A DNA stretch of 64,000 nucleotides from Canna indica (taxonomy: Eukaryota > Streptophyta > Magnoliopsida > Zingiberales > Cannaceae), in assembly GCA_034359265.1 (NCBI GenBank), contig CP136890.1, forward strand, positions 41,948,501 to 42,012,500, in the 5' to 3' direction. Numbering within the stretch: position 1 is the stretch's first letter; every line of letters begins with the position of its first letter. The notes beneath the pieces are model-generated. The model ran no database searches. It worked only from the letters and a program-made list of their open reading frames with translations, and had not been told where the DNA came from. The position numbers and the translations under genes are program-made. This document shows, in pieces, positions 45,597 through 56,505 of the stretch.

Positions 45597-46047
45597 GATA
45601 ATCGGGATTGGCCCATCCGAACTTATCCTAATATAAAGAAACTTGGGAGCAAACGGGATTGACCCATCCGAACTTGCTCCACGAGACGCGAAGGAACAAT
45701 GGGGATTTGCCTGTCCGAACTTGCCCTTTTAAAATATCACAGGAATAATCAGAATTTGCCCGTTCGAATTTATTCCTTAAAAGCAACTCGGGAATAATCG
45801 GAATTTGCCCATTCGAACTTATTCCACGAGGCCACACAGGAACAATCGGGATTTACCCATCCGAACTTGTTCCAAAAGATAATGTAGGAATAATCGGAAT
45901 TCGCCCATCCTAACTTATTCCTTTAAATATAGAATCTTGGGAACAATCAGGATTTGCCCGTACAAACTTATTCCATAAGATACGCCGGAACAATCGGGAT
46001 TTGCCCATTCGAACTTGTTCCACAGGTTGGGAATTAGCCATCCAACC
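45597..46047. repeat. Tandem array of ~48-bp hairpin units with matching stems
   Basis: Ten units start at 45597, 45646, 45692, 45742, 45791, 45839, 45887, 45940, 45987 and 46025. Each has a left arm, a shared loop of the type tcgggatttgcccatccgaac, and a right arm complementary to the left. Arms vary but pair: GGAGCAA/TTGCTCC, GGAATAA/TTATTCC (three units), GGAACAA/TTGTTCC (two units), GATAA/TTATC and GGTTGG/CCAACC. Units 3 and 8 have mismatches. Confidence 0.88.
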
Positions 46048-46772
46048 TTCCGGGCCTAGCCCGCAATCCGACTCCTAACCGAACCTCTCCGCCATTCAAT
46101 AAGATATGGCACAACATGGCCTAAGTGAAGTGTCTCCTACGGTGTCTTAGGGATGTCTCTATTGGAAAAACTCCACAATATCCAATGCCCGATCCCAACT
46201 CCTACACCCGTAATGTCATAAATCCGTGAGGTTTTATTTCATGCATAATATTTATTTGTTGGTTCATAACAAATTAAGCTGCTCCTTGCATTTTAATTAT
46301 GCAATTAAAATTTATCATCAACAAAATTAGGGTTTTGTTTTAGGGTTTTATTCTCAGTTTACTGTTGAACCCCAAACTGGTGTATCTAACCTGAATCTAG
46401 TCTCCAGAGTGTGTATTATGTTTCCAAACTATATTTTCTGGTCAAAACGATAGGTTACATGACCATATTCTGCAAACTATGCACATCACAAACATGATAT
46501 CAAAATCAGCACTGATTTATCAAATCAGCATGAAGTTTCAGCATAATTGAGATTTTGCATAATAAAGAATTAAATCCGAAAATTCATAGAATATAACTAC
46601 CTAATTACCATCACATCATATTTATAATCATCAAGATTAATCTCATATAAACCATGCTTAATAAATAAGAATAACAAGCATCACAACCCTCTTTAACCAA
46701 GAACCAACCTTTATGTTCAAGAAATTAAATCAAAAACCCCCATGCCCTCAAGATCAAATCCATATTTGATAC

Positions 46773-47150
46773 TGTCATGAGCCAACTGCCATCTCATGAA
46801 GCACAACAAATGCAAAAAATAGAGCATGTAGTGGCCACATCCACATGTTGAATCATCACTATGTTAGATGTGGGAAGAGGCATCTGGAAGCTGGAGATTG
46901 AGGGTGTAATGCTCTGCATGAGAAGCATCATTATCTATTTACTTTATTTCCTTTGACATTTAATTAGTTGTTATCCATTAGAAATGTGAGATGTCAATCT
47001 CATGGGTGTTTGACCAATTCAATTCAAGAAGCCATGTACTATAAATCAGAAGCAGATTACATGAATGAGATATACATTGGTTTCTTACAATCTTTGTCTT
47101 TATTTCTTCCTATCTCTCTAACTCTCTATCTCTATCCCCCCCCCCCCCCC

Positions 47151-47223
<73 letters not shown>

Positions 47224-47403
47224 CACCTACTGCAAGTCCCCTGCTTCCTGAACTCCATCATAGGGAAGAAGAAGAAGGCACCACTCCTTACTTTCTTGAC
47301 GGCGGAGGCTCAAGGCAACAATGATTGTCCCTCCCATTCTGGTTCTTCTCCAACGGCTGGGAATCAAAGACCCTGGACAAGGTCCTGCACTTGGGCCACA
47401 ACA
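46773..47403 (+). repeat. 5' LTR of the chromovirus
   Basis: It contains a C run (47139-47153) followed by about 60 bp of CT microsatellite to 47218, much longer than in the 3' LTR. A text frame of repeated Leu-Ser here is only this microsatellite. Confidence 0.9.
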
Positions 47404-47407
47404 AAAC

Positions 47408-47419
47408 TGGTATCAAAGC
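47408..47419 (+). other. Primer binding site of the chromovirus
   Basis: TGGTATCAAAGC, four bases after the LTR end; one base from the initiator-Met consensus. Confidence 0.85.
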
Positions 47420-47445
47420 CGGTTCCAGCCATGGGAGAAGAGCTG

Positions 47446-48811
47446 CAACAATAAATCATGTCCATGCTACAAAGCTTGCAAGAGGATTGTGCTCAACAGC
47501 GTCAAGAACGAGAGCAACTTGCAGCCAAGATAGAAAGCATATCAAAGGACTTGGAAGAAGTCTGGCTTGGGCAACACTTCAACGAAGAATCAAGCAGTCG
47601 TCCTCCACGTTTAGTCATGCAACCTGATGAAGGGCATAGAGGAGGATCGATGTTCATGGCTGATCGAAAACATGACGAGGACTCCATCTTGGGGCAACCT
47701 CCATGAGGGATGCCACTTCCACCACGACCTCGTTTTGACTTCCCTCGTTTCGACGGAATCGGGGATCCAGCCACTTGGGTCTCATGTTGCGAATACTTCT
47801 TCCGCCACCATCAAATCTTAGAAGTTGCAGGTGGTTCCTTTTAATTTAGACGGGGAGGCTCAGTCGTGGTTCCGCTACTTTGAAGGCCGCCACCCTGAAC
47901 TGACGTGGACTACCTTCTCCCGTTACCTCATCAGTCGCTTTGGTTGACCCGACTAGGGAGGTGAATTTGGAGACATCTCTAAGCTCACTCAAAACAAGAT
48001 GGTTGTCGATTACCAGAGGGACTTTGAGCAGCTCCTCCCTCATGCAAACCATCTACCAGAGTCATATCTCACATCGATGTTTGTTAGTGGCCTCCAATCG
48101 CACATTCGTGTCCACGTGCAGGCACAATAGCCCACCGACCTTCTCCGTGCAATGGGCTTGGCTCGGCTTTATGAGAAGCACTTTTCTCCCTCCATAACCT
48201 AACAACCACAACGTCCAGCCCTCCCATAGCCACGTAGCGGGTCTTCCACAACAATCTTGTCTTCCCGCCGAAGACCATCTACTCGAACCCTCACAAGCGC
48301 AGAACTATTGCAGCGACGAGCACAAGGCCTTTGTTTTCATTGTGATGACAAATGGTCTCCATCTCACCATTGCAAGAAATTGTTCCTGCTACAAATATTG
48401 GAAGAGGAAGATGAACAACAACCAAGTATACAAGAGGATGAAGAACCCCATCAACTCTCCTTGATGGCTATTCATGGAATACAACAACTTCAAACAATGC
48501 AACTTGTAGGACAGATTGAGGACACATCGGTAAGTGTTCTCTTAGATTCGGATAGTACGTTGAATTTTATTAGTACTCACTTGAAGGACAGAATGCAACT
48601 TCACACAAGTGATGCCCACCATATTAAAGTGGCAGTGGCTAATGGGACAAAGCTTCAAGGAACCAAGCTTGCCAAGCCATTAACCTTGTGGCTAGGAAAT
48701 GAACAGGTGACAACTGAGTTCTTTGTGGTGCCATTGGAAGGATTCGATGTTGTCCTCAGAGTACAATGGCTTTGGATGCTCGGCCCGATAACTTGGGATT
48801 TTGAGACTTGA
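47446..48811 (+). pseudogene. Chromovirus gag and protease (degenerate)
   Basis: Gag starts near 47458 with a coiled coil (LQSLQEDCAQQRQEREQL). Its core is broken into three frames: PRFDFPRFDGIGDPATWV (about 47728), then WSRYFEGRHPELTWTTF-like text (about 47870), then SYLTSMFVSGLQSHIRVHV (48065). The open frame 48257-48811 has the knuckle CFHCDDKWSPSHHC and a protease whose active site reads LLDSDST, where a functional enzyme has LLDSGS; the Gly-to-Asp change should destroy it. A TGA at 48809 separates it from RT. Confidence 0.82.
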
Positions 48812-48814
48812 TCT

Positions 48815-51738
48815 ATGCAGTTCACGGTAGGTGGACACACCGTCCATCTTTGCGGTTTAGGCTCACTCCTTCCGGGCGCAAAACTTCAATCACTTTACCT
48901 TTGTTCGGACCAAGGCGCAACAAGCAAAATTTTAGCCATTATCCACAACTATTATAATTTGTTTGCAGAACCAAGGGGACTTGCTCTGATCCGTCATCGA
49001 GAGCATCGCATCAGGTTTCTCCCACCGGCCACTCCAATTGCGGTTCGACCATATCGCTATTCGTTCCGGCAAAAAGATGAAATAGAAAGACAATGCAAAG
49101 AGATGCTTGAGCAGGGGCTGATTCGACCCAGTTCCTCCCCATATTCAGCCCTCGTCCTGTTGGTCAGGAAAGCGGATGGGACATGGTGTTTCTGCATAGA
49201 CTACCGCACCCTCAATACATCCACCGTCAAAGATAAATTTCCAATCCCGGTGATAGACGAGCTCTTGGATGAGTTAAATGGGGCCTCCCTCTTTACCAAG
49301 CTAGATTTGCGGGCTGGTTATCACCAAATTCTGATGCACCCTGCAGACATTGAGAAGACGGTGTTCCGAACTCACCCTGGACACTATGAATTCCTGGTAA
49401 TGCCTTTCGGACTTACTAACACCCCTTCAACTTTTCAAGCCTTGATGAATGACCTCTTCCGACCATGGTTGCGGCGCTTCGTCCTCATATTCTTTGATGA
49501 CATTCTCATATATAACAAAATGGAAGATGACCACATTCACCATCTCCAGAAGGTCTTCAATCTTCTCCGGCAACTTCAACTATTTGTTAAGAGGTCCAAG
49601 TGCACTTTTGCAGCCCCCTCAGTTATCTATTTGGGACATGTAATTTCTGCCAAGGGAGTGGATACAAATCCTGCAAAGATTCAAGCCGTTTCTGAGTGGC
49701 CCACTCAGCTCTGCAACCGAGCTTCGTGGATTCCTGGGACTCGCTGGTTACTATAGGAAATTCATCAAACATTATGGCACCATTGCATCCCCTTTAACAA
49801 TTCTTTTAAAGAAGAACTCATTCAAGTGGTCCGAGATAGCCGATCAAGCATTCACCCAACTCAAGCATGCGCTAACTACAGCACCGGTCTTAGCGCTGCC
49901 TGACTTCTCGAAGTCATTCCTCATTGAATGTGTCACGGCTGAGCAAGTAGTAGGGGTTGTCCTACAACAAGATGATCAACCCATCGCATACTTCAGTCGG
50001 TGCTTGGCCGAGAGACATCGTAGTCTTCCAGCCTACGAAAGGGAATTGATAGGGCTCGTCAAGGCAGTCCGCCACTGGACTCCTTACCTTTGGGGCACCA
50101 CCTTTAAGGTACGAACCGACCACTATGCCCTTAAATTCTTACTTGACCAATGACTTGCAACAGGACCTCAAAAACGCTGGACTTCGAAGTTGATGGAATT
50201 CGATTTTACCATTGAATATAAATCAGGGAAGCACGACCAAGCTGCTGATGCATTATCTCGAAGGGCCAAGAAAATGGCAACTTGATGGAAATTTCGATAC
50301 CTTTACCAACATTCCTGGAGACATTACGAATTGACATAGCATGCCATGATGAAATGAACACCAAAGCTAAAGAGATTACTGCACTCCCCCAGCCCTCGCT
50401 ATGGACTGAACGGAACAACATCATCTTCTACAAAACACGTCTCTACATCCCAGTCCGTTCCTCCGTCCGCCAAGAACTCATTGCTGCCATCCACAACACT
50501 ACCCATGAAGGGTATCAACGTACACTACAACGGCTGAAAACAAATTTTTTTTAGCCAAGTATGAAGCAGGACGTTCACCAATATGTGCAATCGTGTGTCA
50601 CTTATCAGCGTAACAAAATAGAGCATCTCCATCCTGCCGGACTGCTCCATCCATTACCAATACCCATATAAGTGTGGGCTGATAATATAATGGACTTTAT
50701 TGACAGACTGCCACCTTCCTTTGGAAAAACTGTCATCGTGGTGATCGTGGATAGGCTCTCCCAATATGGGCACTTTATAGCTCTCTCACACCCTTACTCT
50801 GCATCAACGGTTGCACGGGCCTTCTTCGACAATGTTGTCAAACTTCATGGGCTGTCGGAGACTATAGTGAGCGACCGAGATGTTGTCTTTACAAGTGTCT
50901 TTTGGAAAGAACTTTTTTATCTTAGTGGCACAACACTTTGCTTTAGCTCCGCTTACCACCCTCAAACCGATGGGCAATCTGAAATTATTAATCGGGGCTT
51001 ACAAATGTATCTTCGTTGCTTCACAAGCGATCGTCCAAAGCTTTGGGTTCGATGGTTACCAAGGGCAGAATATTGTTACAATACCTCATTCCACATTACG
51101 CTGAAAACTTCACCTTTTGAAATAGTATATGGGCACCCTCCTCCACGATTGATTCCTTACACAGCTGGGGCAGCCCGCTTGGAAGCGGTTGACATTGAAC
51201 TCCAGAGAAGAGATCAAGCCATTGGCCTATTGAGGCAACGCATCCTAGGTGCACAACAAATTATGAAACATGCATATGATGCTAAACATAGAGACCTGCA
51301 CTTCAATGTCGACGACCAAGTTCTGTTAAAACTTCACCCCTATAGGCAACAATCAGTAAAACAAGAACGACATTCCAAGTTGGCACCAAAGTACTATGGT
51401 TCGTTTATAGTCCGGCGACAAATCAGATCAGTGGCCTATGAGTTGGAGCTTCCTACCACAGCACGAATCCATCCTGTGGTTCATGTGTCCTTCATTAAAC
51501 CATTCAAGCAAGGATTTGCGCCGATCGAGCCCACCCTACTGCCGGTTACTAATGAAGAACATCACACTTATGCACAAGCTGTACTTGAATCACGACGACG
51601 GAGCAACCGCTTGGAGTTGCTTGTCCATTGGCGAGGCTGGTCCCCTGCCAAAGCATCATGGGAATGCTACCAGGATTTTCGAAATCGCTTCCCAGCTTTC
51701 GAGTTTGAGGACAAGCTCGTTCACGAAGGGGAGGGTAT
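48815..51738 (+). pseudogene. Chromovirus pol: RT, RNase H, integrase, chromodomain
   Basis: RT (48815-49710) contains KLDLRAGYHQILMHP, FLVMPFGLTNTPSTFQ and the catalytic FFDDILIY. A frameshift near 49707 leads to LRGFLGLAGYYRKFIKHY and RNase H, where the usual TDAS is changed (ECVTAEQVVGVVLQQ) and a TGA interrupts after LKFLLDQ. The integrase zinc finger (HEGYQRTLQR...CVTYQRNK) has a TAG at 50552 and a TAA at 50668. The core keeps MDFIDRLPP, VSDRDVVFTSVF and TDGQSEIINR. The chromodomain, about 51565-51715, reads LLVHWRGWSPAKASWECYQDF and continues to the end FEFEDKLVHEGEGIV. Chromodomains steer insertion toward modified histones. Confidence 0.9.
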
Positions 51739-52370
51739 TGTCATGAGCCAACTGCACAACAAATGCTGGAAACAGAGCATGCAGCAGCCACGTCCACACG
51801 TTGGAATCATCACTATGTTAGACGTGGGAAGAGGCATCCGAAAGCTGGAGATTGAGGGCGTAATGCTCTGCATGAGAAGCATCATTATCTATTTACTTTA
51901 TTTCCTTTGACATTATTATCTATTTACTTTTGCATCATTATCTATTTACTTTATTTCCTTTGACATTATTATCTATTTACTTTTGCATCATTATCTATTT
52001 ACTTTATTTCCTTTGACATTTAATTAGTTGTTATCCATTAGAAACGTGAGATGTCAATCTCATGGGTGTTTGAACAATTCAATTCAAGAAGCCATGTACT
52101 ATAAATCAGAAGCAGATTACATGAATGAGATATACATTGGTTTCTTACAATCTTTGTCTTTATTTCTTCCTCTCTCTCTCTCTCTCTCTTGACCACCTAG
52201 AGTAGGTCCCTTGCTTCCTGAAGTCCATCATAGGGAAGAAGAAGGCGTCACTCCTTACTTTCTTGACGGTGAAGGCTCAAGGCAACAGTGACTGTCCCTC
52301 CCATTCTGGTTCTTCTCCAACGGTTGGGAATCAAAGACCTTGGACAAGGTCCTGCATTCGGGCCACAACA
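51739..52370 (+). repeat. 3' LTR of the chromovirus, with an internal triplication
   Basis: Relative to the 5' LTR, the segment tttgacattattatctattt is present in about three tandem copies (51886-52020) and the CT microsatellite is short (52172-52189). The two changes nearly cancel, so the LTRs have almost equal length. Confidence 0.9.
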
Positions 52371-52830
52371 GAAACACATAATATATTTCCAAAAATCACA
52401 GATTTAATATCAAAGCATGCATTTAGACTATAAGCATCAAAATTGATGGTCAAATTGAATCATAGAAAGCAAGATAATCTATACCCCTCACTTAGGCAAT
52501 TCATCGAACACTTTGAGGGCACTCTTTTCTTCCACCTTGGCCGAGCACCCCTAGGCTATTCTAGGGCTGCCGATTCACAAAGAGGAATCCCTGGGTTCCC
52601 TCCCACAAGTCGACACAAGATTCGGCAAACAAAACCCTCAATTTGAAGAAAAACACAAGAATCAAGAACGTCGCCCAATCCGGCTCAAGAACACGAGGAA
52701 AATTCGAGAAAGGAGGGGTAAAACCACTCACCTAATTGGAGAATATCTTCCAATTGGCGTTCTCTGAATCCAGCCTCAAGGAAAATGGCTCGGCTCCACC
52801 AAGGGGAAAGAGGGGGCGGCGGCTCCTCCT

Positions 52831-53026
52831 CAAGCCGCCGGCTTCAAGAAGAGGAAGAAAAGGGGCGGTGGCTCCACCTCAAGCCGCTGGCTCCAAGAAG
52901 AGGAAGAAGAGGGGCGACGGCTCCTCCTCAAGCCGCCGGCTCCAAGAAGAGGAAGAAGAGGGGCGGTGGCTCCTCCTCAAGCCAACGGCTTGGCTTCCAA
53001 GGGTGAGGAAAAGGAAGAAGAAGAAG
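52831..53026. repeat. 49-bp minisatellite in the gypsy solo LTR
   Basis: Four units start at caagccgccgg (52831), 52880, 52929 and 52978. Since 49 is not a multiple of three, a translated frame cycles through three peptides (LLLKPPASRRGRK, APPQAAGSKKRKK, SSSSRRLQEEEEE), which gives a long but artificial open frame at 52736-53266. Confidence 0.85.
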
Positions 53027-53514
53027 AGGAAGGGGGCTTGGCTTGGCAGCTCCGAAAGGGGGAAGGAGAGGGACGACTGGCTGGCGGCTGGGCTTGCGGC
53101 TGGCTCCTCTCTTCAAGAGGCTTGTGCGGCTCCAATAGGGAGCCGCAAGCCAAAGGGGAGGGGGTTTTATACTCTCCCCTCAACTCTAACTCCACTAAAC
53201 CCCTTAGCAAACCCGCATCCGCCTCAAGCCGAATCCGAACCCGCTAATCCGACTAAACTTAATTAAACCCATTCTAACCCCATGCTCCACATAAACACCA
53301 TATGCGACATAGTTTAATAATCATGCACAAGCAACAACATAATTAATTAAAATTATTTAATCCAGAAATAATTCGCATAAACCAAACTCCTATTTACCCG
53401 AGCTCGTAAGCTCGCACCGGACCACGAGTCGACTCAGCTCGACCTCGTGCTAGCCTGCTAGGCTGACAAACACAAACAATAGAGATAAATAAATAAAATA
53501 TCTAGGATATTACA

Positions 53515-54643
53515 ACATGCATATGATGAGTTCTAGGTCTAGATTAATACCTAGTATGTGAAATATGCGAAAAATGTGCATTCTTGATTGGAACAGTTTT
53601 CAAACATTTACTTTTAGATTCAAAATTGAGATTGCACTCTTCAGAACTAGTATGCTATCGTTTAATGACTTAATCTGAGAAGTCAAATTTTCATTTTGGT
53701 TTCTAATTTTTGAATTCTCATTCAACAAACTCATCATTCTCATTTTCTAATTCTTCATTTCTACTTTTCAACTCCTTAATTTTAGGTTTCAATGTATCAT
53801 GGCAAGAATCAAATAAACTAGTATTCAATTTATCATTCTCTAATTTTAATTCATTCATATGAGAACTCATCCTTAAATTTTCTTTCTTAATTTTTCTATT
53901 TTTCTTATTCTTTCTCACGCAATTCATACAATTTCCTACACTCTTCAACTAATTCATCATATGACATTTTAGGTGATCTTGAATTGCTAAAATCGCTATC
54001 ATGACAAGAAGCCAGAGATTTTACCTCATCCTCGTGTCCTATGAGACAAAGTTGAGAGGTGGCTTCATTGTCATCACCAGAAGAAGCTCTACATGATTCT
54101 GATGTGGACTTAGTTGAGCTCCTCTTCTTCTTAGATATATTTTGCATTAGGGGACAATTTCTTCTTATGTTCCTTCTCTTGACAAATGAAGTACCTAAGT
54201 TTGTGTTTTCAATTCTTAGTTGTGCTACTTTGGCTAGATGAGCTTTGGACATCAAAAACCACATTAGTAATAGGGGGATGACAATTGTCATCACCTAGTT
54301 CATCAAAATTTGTCAACTCCTCGGTTTTTGCATAATTATATAAAACATTTAAACTAGATCAAATATCAAATGTCGAAGTACAATGCACAATCTTTTTAAA
54401 AATATCATTTTTCAAATAACAAAATATGCAATTCATGGCTTTAGCATTTAAGTTAAACATATCAATTTATTCTTGGGTCCATCCATTAATACTATCCACT
54501 TTAGGTTCGATATAGTCAGTTTTCAACATTTCATAAACCTCTAAACCTTAAGTTTTCAAGAACATATACATCCTATGTTTCCAAACTCCAAAGTTTAGTC
54601 TATCAAACCTAGGGGGTTTAAATACTACTAACTCTAGTGTCAT
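53515..54643 (-). pseudogene. gag of the split gag-only element, N-terminal part
   Basis: The start is the ATG at 54643 (MTLELVVFKPPRFDRLNFGVWKHRM), which keeps the Trp lost in the copy at 17494-27210. The knuckle region is degraded (RRNIRRNCPLMQN, with the first cysteines lost by frame change). Downstream are the acidic Ser-rich segment, a MSYDELVEECRKLYEL helix and a shortened coiled coil (53948-53718). The solo LTR at 53514 cuts the gene; the rest is at 44782-44937 and 37245-37682. Confidence 0.75.
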
Positions 54644-55427
54644 TCGAGGATTGAGGCTAGATGTAGAGAAGATGGTGAGATCTTAATATATGCCAGCTCT
54701 AGCTCTTATACCAATTGTTGGGCGAATGGCCACACTAGGGGGTGAATAATGTGTTTATTATAAATTAAGCCTTATTTCTTTTTTAAGACTTTTTTTTTTC
54801 TTCTAATTTTATGAAAATTCACAATTTCAACCAAATGGGTAAGTGAGGAAATGATAATAAACATGTAAGCATACAAAGATAAGCAATGCAAACAAGATAG
54901 ATTTATAGTGGTTCGAGACTGTTCCCTACTCCACTACCTAAGCATCACCGGTTAGGATTTTAAAATCTAGTTTACTAGTTTAAAGTGTATCCTACAAGAG
55001 GATTTACAAGCTAAGACTCTGATCCTCTCCCCCGAGGGTTGCCCTTTTCCTGAGAGTACCTCCAACACCTCTTCTCCCAAGGACTACACAACTAACCCTA
55101 GCAAACTAAGTTTACACCGGTGAACTTCCTCTGCACCAAGGCAACCAGCAAACTTACAAGTTTTCAAACCAATGAAAAACAAACACCAAAATAGAAATAA
55201 ATTGAGCTATAAATGCAAAAAGCAAGTAGTTAGCTCCAACAATTCTTCCTAGCTTCCCTTGATGCCTTTGATGGTGAAACGATAGGATCAAAGCTATATC
55301 AAAGAGTATAAGGCTCAAGCTAGAATTTTTGTGAACAATCACTCAAGAAATACTTACGGCTTATCAGAAGATGTCACAAATAAGTTCCAAAAATCCATAG
55401 GAAGGCTGGGAATGTCTTATTATAGGC

Positions 55428-56323
55428 CAGGGGCGAAGCCAAAAAATTATCTTGGGGGGGGGGGCAAAATTTTCTTAGCACCTAACTTTTCTTGCAAGAA
55501 ATTTCCTGAGTCCGATTCATTATCCATTCAAACAATATCTAAAGCATTTAGCTTCTCTCTAAAAATTAAAATAAAATTAACTTTTTCTAAATCAGCATGG
55601 AACTAAAGCATTACCATTAATTCCTCAAACAAGCAAAACAACACTAATTATCCATCATCCCCAAATGACTATATCCCAAAACAAGCACAACAGCAATTAG
55701 TGTAAGGGAGGAAGTGAGGAACATGGAATCATGGATGCTGCAGTAACATGCAGTTGTCACTTACTCACTTGTCCGTTTTGGTGGTCACAAAGCAGGACTA
55801 CGACGCATGCAATGCCAGCAATTCGATCCAGAAGTTGGAAGGAGGAGGCTTCGTGTTCAAATTCGACCGATCGGGGTCGTTCTACTTCATCAGTGGCGTG
55901 TCAGAGAACCGCTAGAAGCCTAAAAGTAGAAAGGGCAAAAGCTGTTGGTGGCGTGCTAGTTGTGAGGAATTAACAAGAATTCATCGCTTCCGCCTGCAAT
56001 CTCCCCTGTGCGGCTATGCTGCATACTACTGACGTTGGATTCATTGCTTCCTCAAGCTCACTGATTCCAAAGGAAGAGGGGAAGAAGGCCAAATGAAATC
56101 ATGAAATGACGAAGATCTTGGCACGCTGATTCCGTCAATCCGTGAAGCAACTCTTCTCCTTCTGTCGATTAGAGTCATTGACGTTTCAGCTTCTATTATA
56201 TGGCACAATTAAAATATTGATGGATTTTATTTGAGAGGTGGGGGGGGCAAATATGTATTTTAGCGGAATCAATCTGTGGGGGAGGGGGGGGGTGCCCCCT
56301 GCCAATATATTGGCTCCACCCTA
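55428..56323. mobile_element. hAT-family element (896 bp) carrying a gene fragment
   Basis: A perfect 8-bp duplication TTATAGGC flanks it (55420-55427 and 56324-56331). The ends are short imperfect inverted repeats, CAGGGGCGAAGCCA and, on the other strand, TAGGGTGGAGCCA, typical of plant hAT elements. G runs lie just inside both ends (55453-55463, 56281-56292). There is no transposase, so it is non-autonomous. The middle contains a phytocyanin-like segment. Confidence 0.88.
55763..55915 (+). pseudogene. Phytocyanin / early-nodulin-like fragment
   Basis: Translated from 55763 this reads LSVLVVTKQDYDACNASNS, then a Gly-rich loop, then FKFDRSGSFYFISGVSEN, ending NR-stop. Family knowledge: plant early nodulin-like and other phytocyanins carry a VxxxDYxxCN...FxxxRSGPFYFISG...NCxxGQK pattern in the second half of the plastocyanin-like domain. 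Here the expected second cysteine is Arg (TGC to CGC would explain it) and a TAG follows. No signal peptide or first half of the domain is seen. The fragment is about 40-45 residues, so it is a remnant, not a gene. The identification is by motif only. Confidence 0.65.
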
Positions 56324-56505
56324 TTATAGGCAGAACCCAAAGCAAGCTTCGGGTCCAATAGATTGAAACGACTAGAAAAGATCTGTTGGCCATTTTAGTT
56401 GATCTTTGGTCGATCCTCGACTGATAACTAGGTCCAATTTGATTTTTTTTTTAGTTTTTTAGCTTCCTAACAATTAAAAGCAATGTTGAAAATCTTCGGC
56501 CAACA

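Larger units (their letters stand above)
46773..52370 (+). mobile_element. Chromodomain Ty3/gypsy retrotransposon (5.6 kb)
   Basis: LTRs of 631 and 632 bp (46773-47403, 51739-52370) begin TGTCATGAGCC and end GGCCACAACA. The flanks GATAC (46768-46772) and GAAAC (52371-52375) are a 5-bp duplication with one change. The primer site is TGGTATCAAAGC. Gag-pol runs on the plus strand and ends in a chromodomain. The copy carries stops and frameshifts in gag, protease, RT and integrase, so it is inactive. It lies inside a gypsy solo LTR and is the youngest layer of that nest. Confidence 0.93.
44938..53514 (-). repeat. Gypsy solo LTR (~3.0 kb without its insertion)
   Basis: On the minus strand it starts TGTAATATCC (53514) and ends GGGGCGTGACA (44938). 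The end phrase and the start are shared with the LTR at 59524-61850. Flanks GCATG (44933-44937) and ACATG (53515-53519) are a 5-bp duplication with one change. No internal region or second LTR exists. The LTR is interrupted at 46773-52370 by a chromovirus. It contains a hairpin array (45597-46047) and a 49-bp minisatellite (52831-53026). Confidence 0.85.
37245..56505 (-). mobile_element. Gag-only element, truncated and split by nested insertions
   Basis: The pieces in minus-strand order are LTR (56505-54716, with a hAT element inside), primer site TGGTATAAGAGC (54713-54702), gag (54643-53515, 44937-44782, then 37682 on) and interior to 37245. The 3' ~1.6 kb of interior and the 3' LTR are missing. 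The join across the two big insertions is supported by the gag C-terminal text, which reads through in the right order, and by target duplications at each insertion. It is the oldest recognisable layer of this part of the window. Confidence 0.82.
54716..56505 (-). repeat. 5' LTR of the split gag-only element, with hAT insertion
   Basis: On the minus strand it starts TGTTGGCC (56505) and ends CGCCCAACA (54716), next to a primer site TGGTATAAGAGC (54713-54702). Without the hAT element (55428-56323 plus one 8-bp duplication) it is about 890 bp, shorter than other family LTRs; it has few GTCGAC palindromes. Confidence 0.8.

Noticed and set aside
45597..46047. tRNA-like B-box (GTTCGAAT) in each unit of the hairpin array
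   Set aside because: The minus-strand text gttcgaatggg only partly matches a B box; no A box or cloverleaf is present, so no tRNA or SINE call is made.
45597..46047. CRISPR-like regular repeat array
   Set aside because: The units have variable repeats with near-constant loops and ~12-bp unrelated linkers, in a plant LTR; there are no spacers of fixed length and no cas genes.
46968..47222. Open frame ending in a Leu-Ser repeat
   Set aside because: Translation of the CT microsatellite in the chromovirus 5' LTR.
52736..53266. 176-residue open frame rich in Ser, Lys and Glu
   Set aside because: It lies in a 49-bp minisatellite within a gypsy solo LTR; the repeat period rotates the frame and yields low-complexity peptide. 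No domain is seen.
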